From Drosophila persimilis (Eukaryota; Arthropoda; Insecta; Diptera; Drosophilidae), in assembly GCF_003286085.1 (NCBI RefSeq), contig NW_020825313.1, forward strand, positions 2,418,001-2,482,000: a stretch of DNA of 64,000 nt. The letters are read 5' to 3'. This document shows positions 12,150-22,500 of the stretch, in pieces. The notes under the pieces were generated by a model that did not search any database, was not told the DNA's origin, and saw nothing but the letters and a program-made list of their open reading frames with translations. The position numbers were made by a program, and so were the translations under genes. The number at the start of each line of letters is the position of its first letter. Positions within the stretch are counted from its first letter, which is position 1.

Positions 12150-12574
12150 ATATTTTAAATTATTGCCAGTGGTGCGGCCCAAAGGAAATGCATTTTGGTG
12201 TTGTCGTTTCCAATGCACCACTGCAAAGATCATTTGCTACCGCATATGCGCATGCAGCGCACTCGGACTCGGCTTAACAGCGTCCCCGAGCAGCTCTAAC
12301 GCTCTCGGGCTATCATACGCTCTCGCTCGCGTCTAAGCTTGCTGCATAGGGCCCGGCAATTTGGCCAGTCAGCCCTTGCATGGGCAGTCTTGAGCTAATC
12401 GTCGCAGCTATTAGACTAACATTCTCGCATCAATCGTTCGCCCCAATCATCCCCATATGTACATAAGCGATAAGTTGGTTTACATATGCAAATAAATTGT
12501 TAATTATAAACAGCCTTTCGACTTTCATTAACTTCAAATTGCAACAGTTGTTAAAAACGCTTAATGGCTTAACA
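12130..12574 (+). repeat. 3' LTR of BEL-A
   Basis: 445 bp, TGTCGGG...AACA, preceded by a purine tract (CGGGGGGAGTA) and followed by the ACATG duplication. The gag-pol stop lies in its first 20 bases. Confidence 0.93.
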
Positions 12575-12662
12575 ACATGGATTTAAAGACATGGATAGAG
12601 TACAGAACAATTTTTTTTTTCATCGAATAATCTATGCCAGACAGCCGAGCTACTTGAATTTA
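12575..12662 (+). mobile_element. Element K, continuation after BEL-A
   Basis: The RT C-terminal frame interrupted at 6069 resumes here for about 28 codons (FFFHRIIYARQPSYL-type motif) and then stops at the 3' end of J copy b. Confidence 0.65.
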
Positions 12663-12955
12663 ATTTCTGGACGTTGACATACAATAACTGCATCTTGCAT
12701 CTTGCAATTACTACACCGTCAAGTGACCCGTCTGAAACCAGCAGAAGGCTGTTACGCGAGCATGCAGGAAAGATAGCTGTTAGACTAATATTCGAGGAAA
12801 ATTAGCATTCAAGTTACTGAGAGAACTGGTCATGCATTCAAAATACAATACCACTTCAATTACTAATTACTAGAAAGGTGTGTTTAATTATTAGTGGTGG
12901 ATATAATATAGTAGAGGGAATTATAATCTGAGCAAAAGACCCTAAACGGTTCATG

Positions 12956-13998
12956 CTAGGAATAATTCGATCTACAAAGTGGAAGGAACAACGGTATAAA
13001 ATTTCTAGTAAGTCTAATAGGAATCGTGAAGTTTATGCGGCTCAAAAGATCAGGGCTGTCTATGTCACCGCTGATCAAGTTGTGCATAAAATTCACAAAA
13101 ATAATTTTCCTACGGTTAACTAAAGATAGGAGGTTTACTAATATCAGTCTACTAGAGTAAGATGGGAGTCTCACACCCGCATCCCAGTTAAGGCCCCGCA
13201 GAGCAAAGAGTAAAAAGTTTTTCTGTACTGATTCTATACGGTGCTGGTGTACTTGTACTGAGGGCACCATACACAGGAGCCGTATTTAAAGATCGGACGA
13301 GCAAGCGAGGTCTAGAGATTCTTTGTTATATAGGGGTCGTCAAATTCCTTTGACAACCTCTTTATAAACCCAAGTACGCCCATGGCCTTATTTACCATGG
13401 TAGAAATGTGTTCGGAAAACTTTAACTTGGGGTCTAACATAGCACCCAGATCATCCACCAGGGTAAATCTCTCAAGAGAACCACCAAATAGGGTATAGGG
13501 AGCCAACAAGGGGCTAGAACGATGAAATGTCATAACTTTGCATTTCGAGGCATTAAGGTGTAACAAGTTTGCACAACACCATGACTGAAAGTTATTGAGA
13601 TCGGATTGCAAGGGAGAATGAAATGAAATGTCTTTGTACTGGACACAGATTTTAACATCATCCGCATACATAAGTACTCGAGAGTATGTTAATACCGAAG
13701 GCAAGTCATTAATAAAGAGTGTGAAGAATAAGGGGCCTAGATGGCTGCCCTGTGGTACTCCCGAAGAAACCTTTACTGGTAAAGAGAGGGAGTGTTTGAA
13801 GAGGATTCTTTGAGACCTGGAACAAAGATAGCTAGAAATCCATCTCAGGAGGTTGGGCGGAAACCCTAAAAGGTGTAGTTTATGCGCTAAAAGGGAATGG
13901 TTTACGGAATCGAATGCTTTACTAAAGTCGGTGTAAATAACATCCGTCTGTAAGTTACCTTGAAAGCCTTTAATAATGAAAGATGTAAACTCTAACAA
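12956..13998 (-). pseudogene. Reverse transcriptase of J copy b
   Basis: The main open stretch 13312-13998 contains YTDFSKAFDSVNH (about 13906-13944), the GVPQGSHLGPL block (about 13735-13770) and YADDVK (about 13654-13671), all on the minus strand. The C-terminal stretch 12956-13270 follows after a frame change near 13290. Upstream fingers (HKKG and YRGIAKLS motifs) lie at 16603-16878, beyond element G. The protein would be the RT of a CR1/jockey-group element. It is inactivated by the G insertion, the frame change and 5' truncation. Confidence 0.8.
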
Positions 13999-14052
13999 GT
14001 TCGTGGTGGTTGATCGCCGCCTTATAAATCCATGCTGAGTGGAAGATATAAG

Positions 14053-14345
14053 TGTAGCAAGGTAATAATTAGTGAGGCATTCAACTAGTATTTAAAATAG
14101 CATACAGCGCGCATTGGTATTTACCGCACCATCGATACACTCGGCGGGAAATACCAATAGTGAGATATCGGATAAGAAACATCGATAATAGAGTAAGTGC
14201 ACTTTGTAAATGGCGATTGTGAGAGACGGACGCGCAGCTAATAAAAAAGAGTTATATCAAATCGCCGGGCTTGTATTTTTATACCTAGACAGTTCACTCA
14301 CGCACCGATATTGGTCACTACAATTCCCGGGTTAGACGGCCTACA
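14053..14345 (+). repeat. 5' LTR of element G
   Basis: 293 bp, begins TGTAGCAAGG and ends GGCCTACA, preceded by TAAG. Confidence 0.93.
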
Positions 14346-14348
14346 ATT

Positions 14349-14361
14349 TCAGAAGTGGGAT
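14349..14361 (+). other. Probable primer-binding site of element G (tRNA-Leu, offset)
   Basis: TCAGAAGTGGGAT, three bases past the LTR. From memory it is complementary to the acceptor/T-stem end of tRNA-Leu(CAA), starting about five bases in from the CCA terminus. The usual TGG is not present, so priming would be from an internal position of the tRNA. Confidence 0.55.
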
Positions 14362-14442
14362 AGGATCAACCGCCGGCAGTGAAAAATAGCGAAAATTTTT
14401 CTTTTCTCGTCCGTCGAAGACGCCATTGCTGAAAAACAAAAC

Positions 14443-15461
14443 ATGTCGGACTTGGTCGGCACGGAGGGGTTCTCGGCCGCCCAGCTGCGCGGATGGCTGG
14501 AGTCCCTCAATCTACCAAAAGGTGGAAGCAAAGACTTAACGAAATACCAGTAGTGCTGCGGGGACAGGGACCACCGGCAGCCGAAACATGCGAGAACGAG
14601 AGGGAAGATGAGGCAGCCGCAGATCAAGACTCGACGAAGAGCGAACGCAAAGAGAAGAACGAAAAAGCACCGCAAGCGCCTGGGCACAACAACAACCACG
14701 GCGAATATCGAGCAGAAGTTGAAATGTTAAAATTGCAAGTCGAGCTGCTGAAGCTGCAGAGCGAGAGGTAGAAGGAAGGGAGAGGAGAGAACACAACACC
14801 AGCCGCCAACAATGACGCTGGCGTCATGTTGCTAAATGCCGCCAAAGACGTGTTGCCAACATATCATGGCAACATTTCTGGAAACAACGATGACGTCACA
14901 ACTTGGATCGCGCAGTTTAAGGCCATCGCCAAATTTAAAATTGTAAGTGACATTTGCAAGGAGAAGGAGAGTGAGACGAAAAACGAGTGTGAAATAAAAA
15001 ATGAGTGTTTAGGAGAAAATGAGTGTTTAGAAGAAAATGAGTGTGAAATAAAAAATGAGTGTTTAGGAGAAAATGAGTGTTTAGAAGAAAATGAGTGTGA
15101 AATAAAAAATGAGTGTTTAGAAAAAAATGAGTGTGGAATAGAGAATGAGCGTTTAGGAGAATATGATTGTGAAGTAAAAGATGAGGGTGGTAAAGAGAAC
15201 GAGCATGAAGTAGAAAGTGAAGGCAAGGTAGAAAATGAGTGTTCTGCAATGGTTGAGTGTCTGGAAGACAGCGATACCTGCGAGAGCGTAAAAGCCAATT
15301 TCAACGAACTACCAAGCCAGTATCCAGACAAAGAAAACGATTGGGAGTTGAAAGTAGGGACAGATTGTAGCCAAGAACTCGCAGGACGACTTAAATACAT
15401 GTTTAGGACAGCGTATGTAACGCAGAAAGACCAAACTTACCACAAACCAAGTGGGAAATGA
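14443..15461 (+). pseudogene. gag: Gag remnant of element G with hexapeptide repeat
   Basis: An ATG at 14443 opens a 36-residue frame with a SAP-like N-terminus (GFSAAQLRGWLESLNLPKGG) that stops at 14551-14553. A second frame with an acidic/basic, coiled-coil-prone region runs 14493-14771. A third, 14826-15461, contains a Gag-like start (LPTYHGNISGNNDDVTTWI) and then Asn-Glu-Cys-x-x-x repeats. Full mdg1-type Gag is much longer, so this is a shortened, frame-broken gag. The repeat array is in frame and has no internal stop. Whether the third frame is translated is unknown. Confidence 0.6.
14982..15269 (+). repeat. Coding minisatellite, 18-bp units (NECxxx)
   Basis: At least nine clean 18-bp units from 14982 to about 15143, each AAYGAGTGT followed by nine variable bases, then decayed units to about 15269. 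The first six units form two almost identical 54-bp higher-order repeats (14982-15035, 15036-15089) reading NECEIK-NECLGE-NECLEE. Confidence 0.9.
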
Positions 15462-16207
15462 AGTTGAATTTCGAACACGAAAAACCGTTTCATTGCCCAC
15501 CTAGAAGACTGTCGTATAGCGAAAAAGCCCAAGTACAGAAAATGATAGACGATTACACAGAAAAAGGTTACATCAGAACCAGTGAGTCAGAATACGTTTC
15601 GCCTATAGTACTGGTAAAAAAAGAATTCGGGAGAGTTGAGACGGTGCGTCGATTATCGCACACTTAATAAAGGAATGATAAAGGACAATTACCCAACACC
15701 TCTTATAGACGACCTACTAGATAAACTGTCAGGGAAAAGACTTTTCACCAAGTTAGACCTGAAGAATGGATACTTCCACGTATTTATGCATAAAGATTCA
15801 GTTAAATACACATCGTTCACGACCCCCATGGGACAATACGAATGGTTGAGGATGCCGTTCGGGTTACGAAATGCATCGGCGGTGTTTCAAAGATTCACAA
15901 ACAAGCAGCAGATTCAAAGCGAAGGGGGCCACACGTGTACGTAGACAATGATCTAGTTATGGTGAGAAATTTCGACACTCATATAGGGGTGTCTAAAAAG
16001 CTTATCCCGAAGTTCAAAGGACCTTATAAGATATCAAAGGTGTTAAAAAATGATAGGTATTTGCTAGAAGATGTAGAGGGGTTTCAACAATCAAGGATCC
16101 CGTATAAAGGAGTTTGGGCGGTGGCAAATATGAAGCCGTGGATTGAAAATGGTAATAATGCAAATGTCACAGGGAATCAAAATGAAGAAAATGATTGTAA
16201 TACGTAA
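15458..16207 (+). pseudogene. pol: Truncated pol of element G: RT N-terminus joined to integrase C-terminus
   Basis: Reverse transcriptase begins in frame 15458-15667 and continues at 15636-15944 with the gypsy-type CVDYRTLNK, PTPLIDDLLDKL and LDLKNGYF boxes and MPFGLRNASAVFQRF. It then switches within about 40 bp, around 15905-15945, to the end of integrase (KGPYKISKVLKNDRYLLED region, 15950-16150). The YxDD box, RNase H and the integrase core are absent. The junction is a simple internal deletion; intact relatives have well over 2 kb here. The product cannot be active, so the element depends on enzymes from elsewhere. Confidence 0.82.
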
Positions 16208-16298
16208 ACTGAGAATGTTAAGAGTAAACCACACCCAACTGTAATAAATCAACCTATCTAGAAACTAACTTAAATGTAAGGAGTTCAGGAGCACTCCG

Positions 16299-16312
16299 GT
16301 CAGGATGGCCGA
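16299..16312 (+). other. tRNA-Leu 5'-end-like sequence next to 3' LTR of G
   Basis: GTCAGGATGGCCGA ends two bases before the 3' LTR. From memory this equals the first 14 nt of tRNA-Leu(CAA), the same tRNA suggested by the sequence after the 5' LTR. It occupies the position where a polypurine tract is expected. Confidence 0.5.
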
Positions 16313-16314
16313 AT

Positions 16315-16607
16315 TGTAGCAAGGTAATAATTAGTGAGGCATTCAACTAGTATTTAAAATAGCATACAGCGCGCATTGGTATTTACCGCACCATCGATAC
16401 ACTCGGCGGGAAATACCAATAGTGAAATATCGGATAAGAAACATCGATAATAGAGTAAGTGCACTTTGTAAATGGCGATTGTGAGAGACGGACGCGCAGC
16501 TAATAAAAAAGAGTTATATCAAATCGCCGGGCTTGTATTTTTATACCTAGACAGTTCACTCACGCACCGATATTGGTCACTACAATTCCCGGGTTAGACG
16601 GCCTACA
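16315..16607 (+). repeat. 3' LTR of element G
   Basis: 293 bp and almost identical to the 5' LTR, followed by the TAAG duplication. Confidence 0.93.
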
Positions 16608-16974
16608 TAAGTGACTTGAAAAGATGTTGCAAGTGCGTAGTTAATACCTTCTTAAACATTTTGGGAATAGCGGATAACTTTGCTATACCTCTATAATTTT
16701 TTGCGGCAGACTTGCCACCTTTTTTATGGAGATGAATTATGAACGATTCCTTCCAGATGGGGGGGAAGCAAGAAGAATCGATGGACAGGGTGAATAATTT
16801 AAGCAAGGGTCCACACAGAGCCTCGGCGCAGTACCTGAGTACACAACCTAACACCCCGTCCGGACCCGGTGAAAACACCGGCTTAACTAGTCGAAGATCA
16901 TGAAGTAAAGAACATTCCTTTAGAAAAAGACTGAAAATACCGTTCGACCGCGGTAAACCGTATGGTTACGGGTC

Positions 16975-17474
16975 ATGCTTACATTTGAGCATATGCGTAC
17001 CGTACTTGCGCAAGTCAGCGTAGTGGTCAACTCACGTCCTCTATGCTACACACCGGATACTGAGGTCAACTATTTATCGCCGGCTCACTTTTTAATTGGA
17101 CGACCATTCACCACCATACCGGAGGCTGACTTGGGTCACATTACTGTGGGTCGATTGGGGTACTGGCAGAGTATCCCGTCCATGTACCAAGGCTTCTGGA
17201 AACAATGGCATCAGGAGTACCTGACCACTCTTCAACAGCGTCCAAAGTGGACCACGTCAATCCCTAATATCTCGATCGGAGACGTTGTGCTTGTTAAGGA
17301 GTCCAACAGCCCACCGGCTTCATGGCACATCGCACGAGTTATAGAAGCCTATCCAGGAAAGGACGAACTGGTTCGAGCTGTCAAGCTCAAGACCGCATCT
17401 GGAGAATTAACCCGACCAATTACTAAAATCGCGGTATTGCCCCGTTCCGAAACTTTGTTTCAGGGGGGCCGGGA
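16975..17474 (+). pseudogene. BEL/Pao integrase C-terminal fragment D1
   Basis: The frame opens with the end of the integrase core (VNSRPLCY, DVNYLSPAHFLIGRP-type motif) and continues through the conserved BEL C-terminal domain (FWKQWHQEYLTTLQQR about residues 80-95; GDVVLVKESNSPPASWHIARV about 102-122). It is open to 17655 but passes the probable LTR start at 17475. The protein is a BEL lineage distinct from A, B and C. All upstream gag-pol is missing, cut at the J copy b boundary. Probably the end of a 5'-deleted element. Confidence 0.8.
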
Positions 17475-17850
17475 TGTTGAGGAACGTATAACAAGTCCAT
17501 CGCTAAGCGAAGAACCATCGCCAAACGAGAACAAGAAGAGAATGGAAGAGACGAAAATTTGTATACACACATATTCTTACCGCCGCTGCGACGGCATTTT
17601 TCAGTACCAAATAGACATCGAACTGGACAAGAACAAAATAAATTCAGTCCACTAAAATCAAATCAAATCAAATCGCGAACAAATGTTATAATAAAAAAAA
17701 TCATTCTGTTTAAAAGCACACAACTATGTGAACTCCATGTGACTAGCGCATTAACATAAAGTAGTAATACTGTCGCGTTAGGAATATATATATATGAATA
17801 AATAAAAAAACTAAATAAATTGGCACAAATTAGAAATTGCTAAATTTCTA
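17475..17850 (+). repeat. Probable LTR of D1
   Basis: A purine tract (CAGGGGGGCCGGGA, 17461-17474) is followed by TGTTGAGGAACG, a plausible BEL LTR start. The right edge near 17850 is not defined because no partner LTR is available. Confidence 0.5.
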
Positions 17851-18379
17851 ACGAGTCAGGAAATCAACTGGCACTGCATTCCGCCGTCTGCCCCGCATTT
17901 TGGAGGTATTTGGGAGACCGGCGTACGATCTATCAAGCTTAACTTACGCTGAGTAATTGGTAGCAGTGCGTTGACACTTTCGAGGAATATTCAACAATTT
18001 AAACCCATATTGAAGGTTTACTCAACTCTCGCCCACTGTGCACGCCCAGTGATCAAAGCTTTGATCCCCTTATCCACGCTCATTTTCTTACAGTTCAACC
18101 TCACATGTCGGTGCCGGAGACGTCCTTGTTAGAAGTCAACATTAATTGGAGACAATTTGCAAGCCAAGGTTCAAGGATTCTGCAAACGTTGGAGTCTTGA
18201 ATATCTAGCTTCCTTGCAACGTCGCACGAAATGGCAGCAGGAGTCCTACAACATAACCGTGGCCAAGACGAGAGGGTTCGAGTGATCACCGTAAAAACAG
18301 CCCGAGGAGTTTACAAGAGAACTATTACCAAAGTGGCTGTGCTTTCCTTGTTCTGAACAGTCGTTCAGGGAAGCCGGTA
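17850..18379 (+). pseudogene. BEL/Pao integrase fragment D2 (heavily decayed)
   Basis: Around 17860-17945 the sequence encodes the NWHCIPPSAPHFGGIWETGVRS block that carries the catalytic Glu of the integrase DDE triad. Further pieces of the C-terminal domain (RWSLEYLASLQRRTKWQQ-type and KTARGVYKRTITKVAVL-type) lie at about 18170-18350 in shifted frames. It resembles D1 and may be a second, older copy of the same lineage. No usable frame remains. Confidence 0.65.
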
Positions 18380-18780
18380 TGTTGAGAAATTAGACGCGTA
18401 GTTTTGTTCAATGTTCATTTATATTACAACTGCCCTATTCATATGCTAATGATTGTATTGCACCGCTTAAGTAACTATTTTTACGCTGTGTATGCTGTGT
18501 TGTTATTGTTTGTGTCCAAAACATAGCTGCAACGTTCTCACACATATAGCTAAAGCCCGCAGCTGCACACGCTTACATCGAAGTGTACCGTTTTGCATTG
18601 GACCGTCGCATCGCATGATCTTTCAATTCCTTTTTGGCTCGACTTATTTTGTGGAGTGGAGGTTAGTATGAAAATAGATTCATAACCAACCGCCCGCATA
18701 TCGCTGTACCGCCGTACATCAACCCCCCCGATTTTCACACATAACTAATCACCGATATTATATAATCATCAAATATATTA
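18380..18780 (+). repeat. Possible LTR of D2 and unassigned sequence
   Basis: TGTTGAGAAATTAG begins at 18380, right after decayed integrase sequence and a short CAGGGAAGCCGG tract, like the D1 LTR start. The right edge is uncertain. No gene was seen to 18780. Confidence 0.35.
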
Positions 18781-18910
18781 AATAAAACCTAGTAAAATGT
18801 ATACAGTACACTCATTCATAACGAAAACGTTAATTCATAAAATCATTAGTTTAACAATTTATGCAGACGACGCAATCTTCTACACTAAGTTAAAAAACAC
18901 ATACGCTGTA
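18781..18910 (+). mobile_element. I-clade non-LTR element, segment 1 (RT)
   Basis: Short plus-strand RT piece with the YADDAIFYTKL catalytic block (about 18862-18894), interrupted by BEL-B1. Segments 2-4 are at 24602-24907, 26200-27260 and 39674-39715. Confidence 0.65.
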
Positions 18911-19328
18911 TGTTCGGGCGAAGGCCGAGTGTAAATTTTGTAACATCGTTCTATTGCCTATCAATTCACTTTCCTTTCCATTTTGGTCATTATACTAAAC
19001 TAACGTAACGTAAGCGTAGCTTTATCTATGCTCGCTCAGCAACATGCTCTCATTTAGTCATCTAGTCGCTAAGCCGTCAGCAGCTGCGCCTGCTCTGGCA
19101 GTTACCGCTTGATATAGTTGGAGAACAGACCTTTTTTGTCATCAATCTATTACTTTGGCTCGAGATCGGCTCGCTTGCCTCATCCAAGTGTATCACTCTC
19201 TAATACTATTGTAAAAGGCTCTGGCATCTTTGGCCACCCTCAACACACAAATCACCTATAATAAAATTTATAAAGTTTCTGAAATTCTGAAACAATTATA
19301 GTCAGCGAAAAAGCGCGTTGTCTCAACA
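18911..19328 (+). repeat. 5' LTR of BEL-B1
   Basis: 418 bp, TGTTCGGGCGAAGGCC... to TCTCAACA. It lacks about 50 bp present in the 3' LTR around 24265-24320. Confidence 0.9.
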
Positions 19329-19330
19329 TT

Positions 19331-19348
19331 TGGTGACCCCGACGTGAT
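19331..19348 (+). other. Primer-binding site (tRNA-Trp) of BEL-B1
   Basis: Exact TGGTGACCCCGACGTGAT two bases after the LTR. Confidence 0.88.
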
Positions 19349-19585
19349 CGTCAATAACAATTTGGAATTAAACAATTATAAAAAGGGAAAATTATCCACT
19401 AAACATAACTGTTCGAACGCGAAGCGGTTAGTTTCCATTTCGTCGCGCGCTTGCTTACAAGTACTAATACAGCTACGTGCATTAGCGGCTTCGGGTTCGT
19501 TGCACTTGCGCTTGCATACCAAAAAAAATCAAACGGTTGGTTCTTCGATTATTCTTTGTACTTTGCTAGCTGCTGCCTGTAGAAA

Positions 19586-22500
19586 ATGGATGAGTTCAAT
19601 GACTTGCCGGAAAACAGGGTATCTTTTTACAAACGAAAGGCCCTCTCAATATACAAAAAAGCCGTTTCACTTCGAGATACGATATTGAGTGATGAAACAA
19701 CCCAATTAATAAAATTCTTGGACAAAAGTATCCGACTCATTTAATGTGACTCATTCTAATTTAGAAGAGCTTGATGTGAACGAAATTGGCAGCGACTTAA
19801 GCAACAATTTTGAGGATTTGGCGATGGAAATCGAAGTTCGTATTCGCTCAGCACTCCGCAGGACTACCCAGAACATGCCGCATCACTCAACGATACGACC
19901 CGAGCTCAACGTTACTGCCTCCGGAAATGTACGGTCACGATATCATATTCCTGACATTAAACTTTCCACTTTCCGTGAAGGTTATACTGAGTGGGCAGAC
20001 TTTCACTCGATGTTTATCACAGTAATAGATCAGGAGACCTTTCTATCAAAGATTGAGAAGTTCCAGCACCTGCGCTCATGTTTGGATGGACCTGCCCTGG
20101 AGGCTGTTCGCTCTTTGGTAGTATCGCAGAGCAATTATGATATTGCATTGGACATTTTAAACAATCGTTTCAATAATAAACGTTTAATCTTTCAGGCACC
20201 CGTCGCTGAGATTTGGAGGCATGAGACGGTTGAAAATGGGTCAACTACACAGCTACATGCTTTATCGGACAAGCTTCCTTCTCACATGAGAGCGCTTAGG
20301 TCGATGGGTACCATGGAGGAAATAGCGGGATGCATCATCGTTCACTCCACATACAAGTATCTCGACTCTGATACCAGGACCAAATGGGAGGAGCTGTCGC
20401 CCCCTAACGTCATACCAACATGGGACCATTTTTCGGTTTTTTTGGAGAGGAGATGTCAAGCCATAGAGACCATGGATCAAGCTATGTTGATTCAAACCCA
20501 TAGCAGTCAGGTTGGAAAACATAAACGAATCACTCATTCAAAACACAGTCTTGTTGCTACAAATACAATCGTATTGGAATGCGTATTCTGTGACAGTAAA
20601 GGGCATAACATTTACAGCTGCACTCGCTTTGGAAACCTTTCGCCATCTTTGCGTCTTAGAGAGGCAAGGAAGCTTAGAGTTTGCTTCAACTGTTTGAAGA
20701 AGGGACATCGGAATACCTCCTGCAGTTCAGGCTCTTGTCGCACGTGCGGTGAAAAGCATCATACCCTTTTACATATCAACAATCCGCTGCCTACGTCAGT
20801 TAACACGGAACCTGCAAACACTACTACGTCTCCTATTAAGACAAACTCATGCTCAGGCCCCAATCTTTCAAGTTTTCTTGTTGCCGCTTCATCACCATGC
20901 TCGCCTCCTGCTCAGAATCTTAGCTCAGACGTAGTGCTTCTAGCCACGACAGTCATTATGATAAAGAGTCGATTTGGTGATCTTCTTCCTTGCCGGGCTC
21001 TTCTGGATTCAGGCTCTCAGATTAATTTAATAACCTCTCGCTTTGCTCAGAAGCTTCAGCTGAAACGAGCCAAAGGGTCGGTATCAGTATCGGGTATCGG
21101 CGCTGATTCTGCATTTCACACGGAAGGTTCAGTTAATTTGGTCATTCAATCCAGGACTTCCGATTACTTCACGAGTCTCACAGCTCTCGTTGCTCCACGT
21201 ATTACAGGAAACCAGCCTGCTTCTTCATTTGATGTATCCAAATGGGAAATGCCATCCAATATCAGCCTTGCTGACCCACACTTTAACAAATCTCAGCGCA
21301 TCGATGTACTTATTGGAGCCAGCTTATTTTACGCTATTTTATGCGTTGGACGGATCAAATTGGAGAGGGGACTTCCTATAATACAAAAAACTCGTCTCGG
21401 CTGGGTTGTCACAGGTGGAGGTCATTACTCCCACAGCTCAGTGCTCCTAGCTGCCTCTAGTTCGACGGAATTGAGTCAAACGCCTACCGTTGGTTTGGAT
21501 GAGCTAGTGCGAAGGTTTTGGGAAGTGGAAAACTGCCACGGTCCCGCTACAGAAGCAACAAAGGAGGAAATTGCTTGCGAGGAACATTTCAAAAAACATT
21601 GCGGTCGGCTTCCAAGTGGCGAGTACTGCGTTCAATTGCCTTTAAAACTGAGTGACAGTCTTCTTGGAGATTCTTATCAACAAGCCTATCGCAGATTCCT
21701 CAATCTAGAGCGCAAGTTGGTTCGCAAAATGAATACGTCGATTAGAATCAAATGTCCCCTGTCAAAGGTGACGCACTTAAAAATTGCAAATTTTTTCTTC
21801 CTCATCACTGCGTCTTAAGAGAAGACAAAACCACCACAAAACTCCGAGTAGTTTTCGACGGATCCGCTTGTACATCTACAGGATATTCCCTCAACGATAT
21901 ATTGATGTCAGGCCCAACAATTCAGCCAAAGTTAGTTACGACTCTTCTTCGATTTCGTACCGTTCGTATAGCATTGACTGGTGCCATTTGTAAAATGTAT
22001 AGATGCGTCCGTGTCTCGCCCCAAGATAGTTTTCTGCAGTGCATACTTTGGCGTGACTCACCCCTCGAGGAGCTAAGAAAATTCAAGCTGGATATCGTGA
22101 CCTATGGAACGAAACCAGCAGCATTTCTGGCCGTCCGTTCTATGCACCAACTAGCGGCAGACGAGAGTTCGTCATATCCTATTGGCTCTGAAGTTGTGCT
22201 GCGGGACTTTTACGTGGATGATTTGCTAACGGGGGGAGATACTACAAATGAGGTGCTGGAAATAATTCGCCAGGTGTCAGGACTCTTAGCCAAAGGAAAT
22301 TTCAAGATCAGGAAATGGTGTTCCAACGATACATCTGTACTCGATCAAACACCCCATGAAGATAGGGAAACATTTGTTAAATTTACTGATGGCAGCGATG
22401 TAACCAAGACGCTAGGTTTAGCATGGAATCCCACTTCGGATGAGCTACTATTTTCATTCTGTCCCAAGGGACTTCCCTTCGAAACCAACTAAGCGAGTTG

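Larger units (their letters stand above)
6070..12574 (+). mobile_element. BEL/Pao LTR retrotransposon BEL-A (full-length, defective)
   Basis: Complete insertion: 5' LTR 6070-6541, tRNA-Trp primer site at 6544-6561, gag-pol 6905-12149, purine tract about 12117-12129 and 3' LTR 12130-12574. The 5-bp target ACATG is duplicated on both sides (6065-6069, 12575-12579). LTRs start TGTCGGG and end TTAACA. The two LTRs differ by a 27-bp length change plus point differences, so the copy is not new. It sits inside element K. Confidence 0.93.
14053..16607 (+). mobile_element. Element G: small gypsy/mdg1-type LTR retrotransposon, internally deleted
   Basis: Two 293-bp LTRs (14053-14345 and 16315-16607) with TGTAG...CTACA ends flank a 1969-bp interior. 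The target TAAG is duplicated (14049-14052, 16608-16611). The 4-bp duplication and TGTAG...CTACA termini fit the mdg1/412 side of the gypsy superfamily. I saw a single LTR difference (G versus A in AGTGAGATATC/AGTGAAATATC), so the insertion is recent although most of pol is missing. Confidence 0.92.
12663..16973 (-). mobile_element. Non-LTR retrotransposon J, copy b, split by element G
   Basis: Minus-strand J copy with its 3' end at about 12663 and a truncated 5' end at about 16973. It is interrupted at 14049-14052 by element G and resumes at 16608, as shown by the TAAG duplication and by continuity with copy c (GATATAAGTGACTTG is uninterrupted there). The part right of G encodes the fingers region of RT (16612-16880). 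Confidence 0.85.

Noticed and set aside
14982-15269. CRISPR-like array
   Set aside because: Repeats are contiguous coding units without unique spacers, inside a eukaryotic retroelement.
14864-15400. Long minus-strand Ser/Phe/His-rich frames over the minisatellite of element G
   Set aside because: Reverse complement of the NECxxx repeat; periodic composition keeps the antisense frame open by chance.
16299-16312. tRNA-Leu gene
   Set aside because: Only the first 14 nt match; no anticodon arm or 3' half follows, so it is not a tRNA gene.
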